Source: Corynebacterium sp. CNJ-954
GTDB taxonomy: Bacteria; Actinomycetota; Actinomycetes; Mycobacteriales; Mycobacteriaceae
Reading direction: 5' to 3'
Length of the DNA: 45,069 nt
Assembly: GCF_001942345.1 (NCBI RefSeq)
Contig: NZ_MKKI01000009.1
Coordinates: 1-45,069, forward strand
This document shows, piece by piece, positions 16,402 through 23,806 of the stretch. The position numbers were made by a program, and so were the translations under genes. Numbering within the stretch: the stretch's first letter is position 1; every line of letters starts with the position of its first letter. A model generated the notes under the pieces. The model was given only the letters and a program-made list of their open reading frames with translations, ran no database searches and was not told where the DNA came from.

Positions 16402-16554
16402 TCAGTAGCCGCGCACTGTCGATGAAAAGAACATCGCTCGTTTCCGCCGATCCGTCCCGGGAAGCCCACACCAGCGCGCCTTATGGTCGATGGTTTTGCC
16501 GGACAGAGTGCAGTAGCTACGGGAGCTCAGTGCTGCGTGAGTGGTGGTTGACAT
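16402..16554 (-). CDS. 50-residue protein behind a repeated upstream element
   Basis: From the ATG at 16554: MSTTTHAALSSRSYCTLSGK, then TIDHKARWCGLPGTDRRKRA. It has Cys residues spaced a little like a worn zinc ribbon (YC...GK...ARWC...RKRA) and sits 18 nt downstream of a 35-nt element almost identical to that before the zinc-ribbon gene at 19356. It may be a decayed or truncated relative of that family; the translation alone would not convince me. Confidence 0.35.
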   Translation of the reverse strand: MSTTTHAALSSRSYCTLSGKTIDHKARWCGLPGTDRRKRAMFFSSTVRGY

Positions 16555-16572
16555 GTCGTCGCGACCTTCACA

Positions 16573-16607
16573 GTTTCGTGCCAACGTTTCCGACACATAT
16601 GAAATGC
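16573..16607 (-). repeat. Repeated upstream element, copy A
   Basis: Read on the minus strand the 35 nt begin GCATTTCATATGTGTCGG and end CGTTGGCACGAAAC. Only 3 of 35 positions differ from copy B at 19306-19340. An ATG follows 18 nt downstream (16554). Confidence 0.85.
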
Positions 16608-17399
16608 CAATGGTGTCTGGATGGTGAACACGACACAGCGACGACCTGCAGGGATCGTGTCTGAGGTAATGGTGCCAGAGGTGTGTAGTGGTTGACCGTC
16701 TCGAAAAGACGGCCATTGTGTGCCACTGAGCACGCAAGATGATGGGCCAGTGAAGGACAACTAGTGGCCGTGAATGTAGCCGGGGTAGCGCTTCTGCAGA
16801 TCGAGTGCGGTGTCTGCCGGACGGTACGACAACTTCACGGTTGCGTGCCGTCCGGACACAGCCCGACGGTGCCGGGGATGAGCTGTGGCCTCAAGGTCGG
16901 CCCGCGTTACTTGTGAGCCGGTTGCACGACACAGCGTTTGGCACCGCCAGCGAGGCGCCGAGCTAAGCGAGTTGTGAAACACCTTCCGACACATCGGTCG
17001 ATGCACGCTTGTGGCACGCGGAAGGGTAGTCGCGGTCAACGATCGCCGGGCGCGGGCCGACCATGCATGAGCGAGCACGTCATCCGACACATGAGGCGCG
17101 TGCCTGTGGGAGATAGATGAAACCGCGCCGAAAGGGGAGTGGCGACGCCGAAGCAGGCACGTCAGCTTGCTGTCCAGTGAGCGCGGTTTTCGCGCCGAGT
17201 ACGCCGTTTGATTGCGACTGTATCCCTAGTTCTGCGCACGGGGACGCGGACTGGAGGAGGAGCAGAACAGGCGCGGTTTACGATATGAGGTGCCTCCTCG
17301 CGGCGTCCCATGAATCGGTCGCGCCGCATGACGGAGCGGCCAGGGAACGCAGCGTGTGCGGCGTCCGTGTCCCCAATCCCGTCATGGAGAGGAGGGCTG
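16608..17399. other. Region without a clear gene, with two degenerate upstream-element copies
   Basis: No convincing gene is seen. Two weaker copies of the repeated element lie on the minus strand: at 16971-17004 (contains GATGTGTCGGAA and GTTTCAC) and at 17076-17095 (CATGTGTCGGATGACGT). A minus-strand frame of 109 codons (16761-17090) begins inside the second copy, but its translation shows no domain. It may be the graveyard of further family members. Confidence 0.4.
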
Positions 17400-17540
17400 A
17401 TGGGCAGACACAGGAGTCCTGACAAAGGACGAACCCGTCGAGGGAGAGGAGTTTCCCTACGACGGGTCCTGGAGCAAGTGGTAGCTCGAGTGATCGCGGA
17501 TTTCATCCGTGATGTGCTCGGCTGGCCACCAGTGCCCTAG
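17400..17540 (+). CDS. 46-residue basic peptide
   Basis: GGAGGG lies 4 nt before the ATG at 17400, and a hairpin follows the stop, so the unit looks complete. The peptide is strongly basic at the N-terminus (MGRHRSPDKGRTRRGRGVSL) followed by an amphipathic helix (RRVLEQVVARVIADFIRDVL) and GWPPVP. The amphipathic helix after a basic head would suit a membrane- or nucleic-acid-binding peptide. No family recognised. Confidence 0.5.
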   Translation: MGRHRSPDKGRTRRGRGVSLRRVLEQVVARVIADFIRDVLGWPPVP

Positions 17541-17549
17541 CAGTCGGAA

Positions 17550-17583
17550 CGGACGACCAGTCTTTTGCCGGGCGGGTCGTCCG
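17550..17583. terminator. Hairpin after the 46-residue peptide gene
   Basis: Perfect 9-bp arms CGGACGACC (17550-17558) and GGTCGTCCG (17575-17583) with a 16-nt loop that contains TCTTTT. It begins 10 nt after the stop. Confidence 0.5.
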
Positions 17584-17666
17584 CTTCCTGTTTCAGAGAT
17601 GAGTTCGCAACGCAGCGCCCCCATCGCGTATGACGCTACGCCAGCCACACCTCTGGTCTCAACGCT

Positions 17667-17915
17667 TTGGTGCGCAGTCACCACATCAAACCGGAACGCG
17701 TCCTGCAGCGTGCTTACAGATACACGCCACGCCCACGGAGAGGAGAACCTGCCACAACCGAGCACACCGACCAGGACTCCATCGACCGAGAGATGCCGCC
17801 GTGGGCGGAATCCGACGCGGCTGCGGACGCTCTCGCGCGCAGCACCGCGCCCCGAGACACCGCTACGTCACACGCCGCCCTCGACGCATTCCGTCAAGCA
17901 CAGACGTCCGACTGA
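17667..17915 (+). CDS. Doubtful small hypothetical protein
   Basis: 82 codons from a GTG at 17667. The first third is Arg/His/Pro-rich, the rest acidic and Ala-rich (DQDSIDREMPPWAESDAAAD, ALARSTAP, SHAALDAFRQAQ) and looks more protein-like. A purine-rich GGAGAGGAGA at about 17738-17747 has no start codon right after it; an ATG at 17794 is possible. Weak support overall. Confidence 0.3.
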   Translation: MVRSHHIKPERVLQRAYRYTPRPRRGEPATTEHTDQDSIDREMPPWAESDAAADALARSTAPRDTATSHAALDAFRQAQTSD

Positions 17916-18021
17916 CTGGCTCTCGCTAAGACTGCCTGACGCTACGTCCTGAACACTGCACCGTTCAATCAACGTTCGTCTTCCTCCTGCTCGCGTAAAG
18001 GCGAAACATCACACACCTCTT

Positions 18022-18054
18022 GCACTTTTACCCGTGGTTATCGTTTGACGAAAT
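18022..18054 (+). repeat. Repeated upstream element, copy D
   Basis: 33 nt, GCACTTTTACCCGTGG followed by TTATCGTTTGACGAAAT. It is the most diverged of the copies lying before a good start codon but aligns along its length with copy B (GCA-TTT, GTG, GG-ATCGTT-G-ACGAAA). The ATG of the first zinc-ribbon gene follows 16 nt later. Confidence 0.6.
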
Positions 18055-18070
18055 GGTAGCCTCGGAGAGC

Positions 18071-18892
18071 ATGTCAGAACCATCCGACAGCCCAGATCAC
18101 GACGCCCCGCCAAGACCTCCAACAGACTCAGCGCGCAGGTGCGTGGAGTGCGAGGCGGAAATCGTCGACAAGGGCAGAGGACGGCCGTCCAAGTACTGCT
18201 CGGGGAGATGCCGCACCCGGGCATGGGCGCGCCGCAGCGCCGCGGAAGAAGGGTTGGTCGCGAAGGAGGTAGTCGAACCTCCTGCCGTGACTCGGGGGAG
18301 CTACGACCGAGAGAGTGTGGCCCGGTGGTTGGCCAAAGACCAGAAGCGATTCGAAGCAGTGTTGTCGGTGATGGCCAAGACCCGGACAGCTGGGGCCGTC
18401 GGTACTGTGGAATCGCTGGGGCGGGCACTCGACAGTGTGCGGCTCCCGGTTGGGCGCGAGCGTCTTCCCGGGACGGCACTGGAGAAAAGGTTGCTTCAGG
18501 AACGCGATGAGCTGGCCGCGCAGAACAAGCAACTACGACGCAATGAGCAGGCGGTCACTCGCGAGCGCGAGCTCATAGCCGACAACGGTCACCTGATCGC
18601 GCAGGCGAATAGGTTGAGAGCGGAGAACCGTCGTCTGCGCGAACAGCTCGACGAGACACTGGCGTTACTGAACCGTAAATCCGGCGAAAGCATCTCGGCG
18701 GCCGAGCCGCAGTCTCGTCATGATGAGCGCACGTTCTCCGGCACGTCGCATGCAGGCGAGGAAACGCGCTCCCCACGGCCCGGCTACAAAGTTGTGGAGG
18801 TGGCGAGCAAGACGTTCCATGTGCCGGAGTCCTGGTCGCGACAACAGTATCGCAAGTGGTGTCGAGACCACCCCGACCTGGCGGTCCAGTAG
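18071..18892 (+). CDS. Zinc-ribbon plus coiled-coil protein, paralog 1
   Basis: 273 residues from the ATG at 18071 (GGAGAG just upstream; an earlier ATG at 18020 would read through the upstream element). A four-cysteine zinc ribbon lies at residues 24-47: C24-V-E-C27, KGRGRPSKYC43, SGRC47RTRAWARR. Residues about 150-215 form a coiled coil (LEKRLLQERDELAAQNKQLR and onward). The last 35 residues, FHVPESWSRQQYRKWCRDHP, are shared with the paralog encoded next (19356-20186). Ribbon, coiled coil and conserved tail suggest a DNA-binding, oligomerising protein; the layout recalls plasmid KfrA-type proteins but I claim no homology. The two genes look like a tandem duplication. Confidence 0.75.
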   Translation: MSEPSDSPDHDAPPRPPTDSARRCVECEAEIVDKGRGRPSKYCSGRCRTRAWARRSAAEEGLVAKEVVEPPAVTRGSYDRESVARWLAKDQKRFEAVLSVMAKTRTAGAVGTVESLGRALDSVRLPVGRERLPGTALEKRLLQERDELAAQNKQLRRNEQAVTRERELIADNGHLIAQANRLRAENRRLREQLDETLALLNRKSGESISAAEPQSRHDERTFSGTSHAGEETRSPRPGYKVVEVASKTFHVPESWSRQQYRKWCRDHPDLAVQ

Positions 18893-19305
18893 GCCCCACA
18901 GGATCCCCCTGTCGCTGTCGTCACCAGCGCGCCATGTGAGGCTCCAGGAGAGCACGAGGAATATGCCAGTGGCACCTCTGCCCTCCGCCTGTCGACAGCG
19001 ATGCCAGTGAACACGTTCGACAATCGGCCCGAGGGCACCGGGAGACTCGCCATAGCCTGTCGGAACTGTCGAGCTCCAGCCCCTGGCTAAAGCGGTCGTC
19101 AACGATCACAACCACCCATGGTGCGATCCCCGCTCTACTGTCGTAGGTTCTCGGTCTTCCCTGCCAGATCTGCCGCGCATCGACAGGTTGCTCACGTCAC
19201 CGCACGCCAAGATCCTGCCTTGCCTGTACCGAACCTGTACCGATCACTGCAGTCCTGTTCGCTTCCAGTGTTGAATGCCGCGCCCCAAAGACCGTCACAC
19301 CATAT
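18893..19305. other. Intergenic region between the two zinc-ribbon genes
   Basis: 413 nt in which I see no gene or strong hairpin; open frames here are short and unlike proteins. Confidence 0.4.
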
Positions 19306-19340
19306 GCATTTCAAATGTGTCGGGATCGTTGGCACGAAAC
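19306..19340 (+). repeat. Repeated upstream element, copy B
   Basis: 35 nt, GCATTTCAAATGTGTCGG then GATCGTTGGCACGAAAC, ending 15 nt before the ATG of the second zinc-ribbon gene. It contains TTGGCA, close to a -35 hexamer, but a -10 at the usual distance would fall in the start codon, so the element may instead be part of the 5' leader or an operator. Confidence 0.85.
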
Positions 19341-19355
19341 AAGTAGAGTGCAATC

Positions 19356-20186
19356 ATGGCCGAGCACAACAGCGACCGCGAACAGATGCGACTGCCCATC
19401 AACACCAACCCGGGTGCACATACCGGCTCATCGTCGACCAGCACGACAGTGGGCGCGAGAGCCAGCAGTAGCCCACAGATTCACGTGGGAGGTGACCCGG
19501 ACAGCCGACCCAATGATCCGGGGTTGGTGTGCATCGAATGCGGAACGGAGTTGGTCTACAAGGGCCGGGGCCGGCGTCCGCACTACTGCTCGTCGTCGTG
19601 TCGTCACCGTGGATGGGAGCGCCGTCGTGCGGCTGCCGAGGGAGTGGTCGGCACCCAGGTGGTTGAGCTTCAGGCGTTGCCCGTCGCACCGTCCTACACC
19701 CGTGGCGGAGTCATCGAATGGCTTCAGAACAATCCCCGCCGACTGGCCAGTGTGGTGGCCGCACTGCCGCAGACTGAAGAGTCAGCGGAGATCATCGAGG
19801 CGGCACGCCGCCGGTTGTGGCACACCGGCGCCCGCGCCGAAACAGACCGTCAGTGCGAGTCGCAGGCGCAACGCGAACGTGACGCAATCGTGGAGCAGTA
19901 CCGCCAGCTACGCCGTGAGATTGTTCGGCTGCGGGACGACAACGATCGGTTGCGCCGCGCGGCGTCGGCATCACCGTCACCGGTCGGCGCTAGTCGGTCT
20001 GTGGCGTCGTCGCAGTCACTGTCATGGTCATCAGCAGGCTCGGCTACAGCTACTGGTGAGTCGAACCCGCCGCGCGGCTATGTGGTCGTGAGCTATGGCG
20101 GTCGGCGGTTCCATGTGCCCGAAGCGTGGAGTCGTCAGCGCTACCGGAAGTGGTGCCGGGACAACCCGGACAAGGCCATCGACTAG
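19356..20186 (+). CDS. Zinc-ribbon plus coiled-coil protein, paralog 2
   Basis: 276 residues. A low-complexity Ser/Thr/Gly N-terminus (1-55) is followed by a zinc ribbon with the same spacing as paralog 1: C59-I-E-C62, KGRGRRPHYC78, SSSC82RHRGWERRR. A helical and coiled-coil part follows (about 160-205, with EQYRQLRREIVRLRDDNDRL), then a Ser-rich linker and the shared C-terminal block FHVPEAWSRQRYRKWCRDNP. The start at 19356 is fixed by the repeated element directly upstream and by the match to paralog 1. Its stop region overlaps the stop of a convergent small gene by 4 nt. Confidence 0.76.
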   Translation: MAEHNSDREQMRLPINTNPGAHTGSSSTSTTVGARASSSPQIHVGGDPDSRPNDPGLVCIECGTELVYKGRGRRPHYCSSSCRHRGWERRRAAAEGVVGTQVVELQALPVAPSYTRGGVIEWLQNNPRRLASVVAALPQTEESAEIIEAARRRLWHTGARAETDRQCESQAQRERDAIVEQYRQLRREIVRLRDDNDRLRRAASASPSPVGASRSVASSQSLSWSSAGSATATGESNPPRGYVVVSYGGRRFHVPEAWSRQRYRKWCRDNPDKAID

Positions 20187-20398
20187 TAGCCGGGCAGCAC
20201 GACCGTCTTTCCAGTGCTTCCCCCATGGTCGACCGTGATCGTAATGGGAACCTGGAGCGTGTAATGCACCACTTTGGTGATGATCCACCCCGTTGTCATC
20301 GACGGTGACTGACCATCGCAGTGAGTGCACGCCTCCGGGTCACCCTGTGCAATGTGCGACCGGTCGCGAACGGTCCTCCGCCCCAGCGGTGCATACAC
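20183..20398 (-). CDS. 71-residue hypothetical protein with a Cys pair
   Basis: GGAGG lies about 9 nt before the GTG at 20398. The sequence has CTHC near residue 25, then a well-formed beta-like stretch (GWIITKVVHYTLQVPITITV) and ends DHGGSTGKTVVLPGY. It reads like a genuine small protein. A TTG six nt earlier is an alternative start. No family recognised. Confidence 0.55.
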   Translation of the reverse strand: MYAPLGRRTVRDRSHIAQGDPEACTHCDGQSPSMTTGWIITKVVHYTLQVPITITVDHGGSTGKTVVLPGY

Positions 20399-20523
20399 AA
20401 TCAACCACCTCCGTAATAGGGGATGAATGGTCAGGTGAACGATGGTTTGTGGTCGCTTCTAACACTGGTAGTCAGTGATAGAATGGAGTGGTTGATAGCA
20501 ACGATGGACGGGTGGGGAAGATC

Positions 20524-20742
20524 GTGAAGGATTACCGTACTGAGGACCAGAAACTCGCCGTCGCCGCGTCACTGACGATGGCCGGACAGCCGGTAACCCC
20601 GGAGGTCGAGGCGGTGGGCCGTCGAATCCTGCGCGGTGAGATCTCCGCCGACCAGGCTGTCCTGGACGCTATGGCGCGCCGTGGGCACGGTGACTCCGAG
20701 CGGGCAGAAGTACTGCGGTGCCGAATCGCCGCGGGTGAATAG
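20524..20742 (+). CDS. VbhA-like small antitoxin-family protein, copy 2
   Basis: 72 residues from a GTG at 20524 (GGGGAAG upstream); this start gives the same N-terminus as copy 1 (KDYRTEDQK against RDYRTEDQK). It has VAASLTMAGQPVTPEVE and RRILRGEISADQAVLDAM, so again the VbhA helix motif [S/T]xxxE[G/N] appears as SLTMAG without the inhibitory Glu. A GTG at 20488 would add 12 residues. The partner gene follows after 17 nt. Confidence 0.68.
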   Translation: MKDYRTEDQKLAVAASLTMAGQPVTPEVEAVGRRILRGEISADQAVLDAMARRGHGDSERAEVLRCRIAAGE

Positions 20743-20759
20743 GGAAGGGGCACGAATCC

Positions 20760-21020
20760 ATGGTCGATTTCGCCACATTGAAGAGTATCGTCGGCTACCG
20801 CGAGGCCTACCCGGGAGTGTTCTCGAACATGAGTGACACGGATGCTAAGAGAGTCACCGAAGCAGCTCACTCCAGTGTTCTAGAGGGCTGGGAGCCCTCC
20901 ACTGCCGAAATGCGTTCGCTGGCTGCTGATGTGCTTCGCCCGGCTCCGTCCCAGATGAGTCCGGAAGAGGTCTCCGCGATGGTCGACAAGCTCACCAGCG
21001 TCGATCCCCGGACGGCCTGA
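20760..21020 (+). CDS. Partner of VbhA-like protein, copy 2
   Basis: 86 residues, MVDFATLKSIVGYREAYPGV at the start, paralogous to the 12540-12797 product. GGGAAGGGG lies upstream of the ATG, 17 nt after the VbhA-like stop. The shared residues cluster in the first 50 positions (MVDF, GYR, MSDxDxK, HSSVLxGxEP); the tails differ. No known family. Confidence 0.68.
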   Translation: MVDFATLKSIVGYREAYPGVFSNMSDTDAKRVTEAAHSSVLEGWEPSTAEMRSLAADVLRPAPSQMSPEEVSAMVDKLTSVDPRTA

Positions 21021-21176
21021 TGCCCACCGATCAGGAACCTACATCGTGGTGGAGTGCATCTCCCTCGGGGCTACGCTCTGCAGTACATCGGTGCTGCTTG
21101 GCAACTCACCGAGGTCTCTTCCACCCCTTGTAGCTTCTCGGTGACTTGATTGCTCACCACATCGGTAGGGAGACGG

Positions 21177-21446
21177 TCAGTCGCGACCAGGGGAGTTGAG
21201 ACCGCCGAGGCGATCGAACTCGGCACGCATTGTGCGCGTACGGCTCAGCAGGTCTTCTCGGTCGGTGTCCACTGCCGCAGCAACATATTCACGAAGGGCC
21301 GCATGCCGAGCGATCCACCATTGCCGCTCGGCATCCGTGGTCGCGGCTCGTTGAAGGTTGAAGTAGGCCGTGTTCAGCCAGTTGGACACCGACTTCATCA
21401 CGTCGTACTCGGCGAAGAAGATCGTTCCTTCCGTGGGTTGCAGCAT
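21177..21446 (-). CDS. Small helical hypothetical protein
   Basis: 89 residues with GGGAGG 7 nt before the ATG at 21446. Mostly helical: VMKSVSNWLNTAYFNLQRAA, ERQWWIARHAALREYVAAAV, then a charged helix ending in GGLNSPGRD. No family recognised. Confidence 0.55.
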   Translation of the reverse strand: MLQPTEGTIFFAEYDVMKSVSNWLNTAYFNLQRAATTDAERQWWIARHAALREYVAAAVDTDREDLLSRTRTMRAEFDRLGGLNSPGRD

Positions 21447-21905
21447 GTAAAACCTCCCTGGCGTGGTGCATCAAATGGTGGCCGGCACCGGGGACCGCAC
21501 CCGGCCTTCCGGTGGATGTATCCGATGGTATCGACAAGGTCGGACACCGCCGATGTGGATGGGCGCTGGAGCGTGGTCGGCACTGTGCGAAAACCACGGT
21601 CACGGTGCGCCCGAAAGGCGGGAAGCAGGCGAGCAGGGTAGTGGTGGGGTGGACTCACCGAGGTCCCGAGTGTCGGTTGCCGACGATGCTTAGGGATGAC
21701 CACGAACGACCTGGCTAGGTTGTTGAGAAAAACATGCCAACGAGAAGTCGCAGATTCATCTGCAAGAGGTGTGCCACACTTTTTCAGACGATGAGACGTA
21801 CGGTTCCGTACGGCAAGGACGGCGTTGTTGATGGCTGGCACCTATGGTGCGGTGGCCGCCGACTGTGCCGCGATCTGATGCCTCTATCCGCCGCGATGGT
21901 TTTCG
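21447..21905. other. Intergenic region without a convincing gene
   Basis: A plus-strand frame open from 21734 (with a CKRC motif, RRFICKRCATLFQ) runs in phase into the antitoxin gene, but that gene's better start is at 21920, so the upstream part is probably leader. Nothing else is seen. Confidence 0.4.
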
Positions 21906-21916
21906 TATACGATAAT
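21906..21916 (+). promoter_or_regulatory. Probable -10 region of a leaderless promoter
   Basis: TATACGATAAT ends 3 nt before the ATG at 21920. No ribosome-binding site precedes that ATG, so a transcript beginning at or near the start codon is likely, as is common in corynebacteria. Confidence 0.45.
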
Positions 21917-21919
21917 GAT

Positions 21920-22189
21920 ATGAGTGAGCACCTGCTGCACGGAAAAGCTGTGACCGACGAACAGATCCAGCAGTGGGCTGACGAAGCTGAGGCCGGCTAC
22001 GACTTGTCGAAACTGCCGGCACCGCGGCGGGGTCGCCCCACTGTCGGCGATGGCCCCGGCACGGTGGTCCCGGTTCGCCTTGATGAGGCGACGATCGCCG
22101 CACTGACCGAACGGGCGAAGGCCGAGGGGATCACCTCGCGCTCGGAAGCGATCCGGGCCGCGGTACGCCAGTGGACACATGTCGCCTGA
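21920..22189 (+). CDS. Ribbon-helix-helix antitoxin
   Basis: 89 residues: MSEHLLHGKAVTDEQIQQWA, a linker with APRRGRPTVGDGPG, and a C-terminal ribbon-helix-helix, TVVPVRLDEATIAALTERA then GITSRSEAIRAAVRQW. The GRP-containing linker plus RHH is the usual shape of antitoxins paired with small BrnT-like toxins in actinobacteria. The toxin gene overlaps its end by 11 nt. It would bind its own promoter and neutralise the toxin. Confidence 0.78.
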   Translation: MSEHLLHGKAVTDEQIQQWADEAEAGYDLSKLPAPRRGRPTVGDGPGTVVPVRLDEATIAALTERAKAEGITSRSEAIRAAVRQWTHVA

Positions 22190-22436
22190 GCTTCACCAGT
22201 CCGCCCGAAAACACTACCGCCGCGATCGGTTGACCGATGATGCTGTGCTCTATGCCGCAGCCCATGTTCTCTCGTCACGTCCGCTCGACGATGAAGATGA
22301 TCCGCGTCGGTGGCTGATGATCGGCACCGACCATGCTGGTCGACTGTTGGAACTGATCGCGTTGGTCTTCGATGACGGCTACGAACTGATCATCCACGCG
22401 ATGAAGGCTCGACCGAAGTACCTCGATGACTTGTGA
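22179..22436 (+). CDS. BrnT-like toxin
   Basis: 85 residues: HQSARKHYRRDRLTDDAVLY, then LMIGTDHAGRLLELIALVF and GYELIIHAMKARPKYLDDL. The HxSARKHG-like start, the GxDxxGRLLE strand and the IHAMxAR end match the small toxin family encoded after RHH antitoxins (BrnT/RelE-like ribonuclease fold). It overlaps the antitoxin gene, so translation is coupled. The expected activity is mRNA cleavage; the exact family name is inferred. Confidence 0.72.
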   Translation: MSPELHQSARKHYRRDRLTDDAVLYAAAHVLSSRPLDDEDDPRRWLMIGTDHAGRLLELIALVFDDGYELIIHAMKARPKYLDDL

Positions 22437-22974
22437 GCGCTCATGCGATCCATGACGCCCCGGAGAACAGGTCACGCTCCCCGCACGATCAGATGCACGC
22501 ACCTCGCCAGAGGAGAGGCCAGCAGGGGAGCTACTGGGGCGACAATGACGACAGTCACTGGCCTCTGGAGATGAGTGCTCCTGGCGTGTGGGTACCAGGA
22601 CCGCGGGACCGGAGACAACCAGCTGCCCCGCGACACAGTGTCTGCAGATCCCAAGCGTCATGGTGCATTGCTTCGTGCCAATAATCCCGACGCATTAGGA
22701 ATGCATATTGTGTGCAGCGGAGGCCCACGGGTCCGGTGAAGAACGGTGACGTTACGTGGGAGGCGCTGGATCCTGCACCGCCCGGGCCCTGTTCACCAAT
22801 GCGTCCTCAGATGGTGTGAACGTCAGGTAGTTTTGCTTCCAGCAGGCGTCACCTCCGGTTCCCGGAGGATCCCCCTTGGCGTCTGCACTGCCGGTCTTTG
22901 GCGTTGAGCCTTCTTGTTCACCATCCCCCTTGGTGTGGCTCCGCCGAGGCCGGCGCTATCGCCCCGCGTCCTGT
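22437..22974. other. Intergenic region with a repeated-element copy
   Basis: No clear gene. A minus-strand frame (start 22661, opening MTLGICRHCVAGQ) follows the repeated element copy C and has a CxxC pair, but it then runs through low-complexity sequence and across the toxin gene, so it is at best a decayed family member. Confidence 0.4.
22670..22704 (-). repeat. Repeated upstream element, copy C
   Basis: Read on the minus strand: GCATTCCTAATGCGTCGG then GATTATTGGCACGAAGC. About six of 35 positions differ from copy B. An ATG lies 8 nt further on (22661). Confidence 0.8.
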
Positions 22975-23403
22975 CTAGAACTCGTTGGGGAAGCTGGCGT
23001 AGTAGGCGCACTGTTGGTCGGTGAGGGTGCGCTCGAGCTCGTCGAAGCGGCTCTCCCACAGCGCCGTCATCCGGATTGATTTCGGGATGGCGACCCAGTC
23101 ACCCAACAGGTGATCTCGGTTGACGATCGCGCACACTTGCTCGAGAGTTCCCTCGCCCAGCGCGGCACCGTAGGCGATGGAACGCCCACCGGGTGTCGAC
23201 AGGTCGACGGTGGAGCCGCCTTTCTTGGCCCAGTGGATCGACTGGGGAAGTAGTATCATGCCGTCGAAGGGGCCGCGCAATTCATCGAGGCTGCCGGGAA
23301 TCGCGTAGCACTTGCGGAGCCCGAATGGCAGCGGCCGAGCACCCCCGGGTTCCACGGCAGCACCGATATCAGCGTCTGCGACGGGGTCGTTGCCAGTCGG
23401 CAT
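22975..23403 (-). CDS. Hypothetical protein
   Basis: 142 residues starting MPTGNDPVADADIGAAVEPG; the main part reads PGSLDELRGPFDGMILLPQS, then VDLSTPGGRSIAYGAALGEG, LEQVCAIVNRDHLLGDWVAI and a final helix with AYYASFPNEF. The ATG follows directly on the TAG of the upstream gene (23404), so the two are coupled. No family recognised; similar small proteins occur in actinobacterial accessory regions. Confidence 0.6.
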   Translation of the reverse strand: MPTGNDPVADADIGAAVEPGGARPLPFGLRKCYAIPGSLDELRGPFDGMILLPQSIHWAKKGGSTVDLSTPGGRSIAYGAALGEGTLEQVCAIVNRDHLLGDWVAIPKSIRMTALWESRFDELERTLTDQQCAYYASFPNEF

Positions 23404-23667
23404 CTATGTCTCGTCTCCGAAGTGTGCCTCATCCGAGGCGTCCTGCCACTGGTCGAGGGTGATGGCCACGGAGTCTTCCAGTGCCCGGTACACCGCTTGG
23501 GTCGGTTCCCATCCGTCGTCCAGCAATCCGGGGACAGCCGCCAGTGCTGCGGTGGCGTGCTCTCCTTCGGCGACACGGACCACGGGGGTGGTGTCGATAA
23601 CGATGAGCCAGGGCAGTCGTTCGTTCACAGTAGGAGAGTATTCCACTGTGATGTGCGGGGTCGTCAT
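23404..23667 (-). CDS. Small hypothetical protein
   Basis: 87 residues, GAGGAA before the ATG at 23667. Sequence: HITVEYSPTVNERLPWLIVI, then VAEGEHATAALAAVPGLLDD and an acidic end. First gene of a two-gene unit with the 22975-23403 gene. No family recognised. Confidence 0.6.
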   Translation of the reverse strand: MTTPHITVEYSPTVNERLPWLIVIDTTPVVRVAEGEHATAALAAVPGLLDDGWEPTQAVYRALEDSVAITLDQWQDASDEAHFGDET

Positions 23668-23806
23668 GAGTGTTCCTCTGAGCTGTCGAGGTGGACCTAC
23701 GTCGGGCCATCAGTGAAGTATCGACACAACAAGCACCAGACTAGAGGGTATAGCAGGGACCAGAGCCAGGTCTGCCGTCTTCGAGGGAAGAACCCTTCCC
23801 GATCGC

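Noticed and set aside
16761..17090. 109-codon minus-strand frame starting within a degenerate copy of the repeated element
   Set aside because: Translation shows no domain or conserved family tail, and its only support is the element at the start.
22275..22661. 128-codon minus-strand frame behind repeated element copy C
   Set aside because: Only the CxxC near its start is suggestive; it runs through low-complexity sequence and antisense to the toxin gene.
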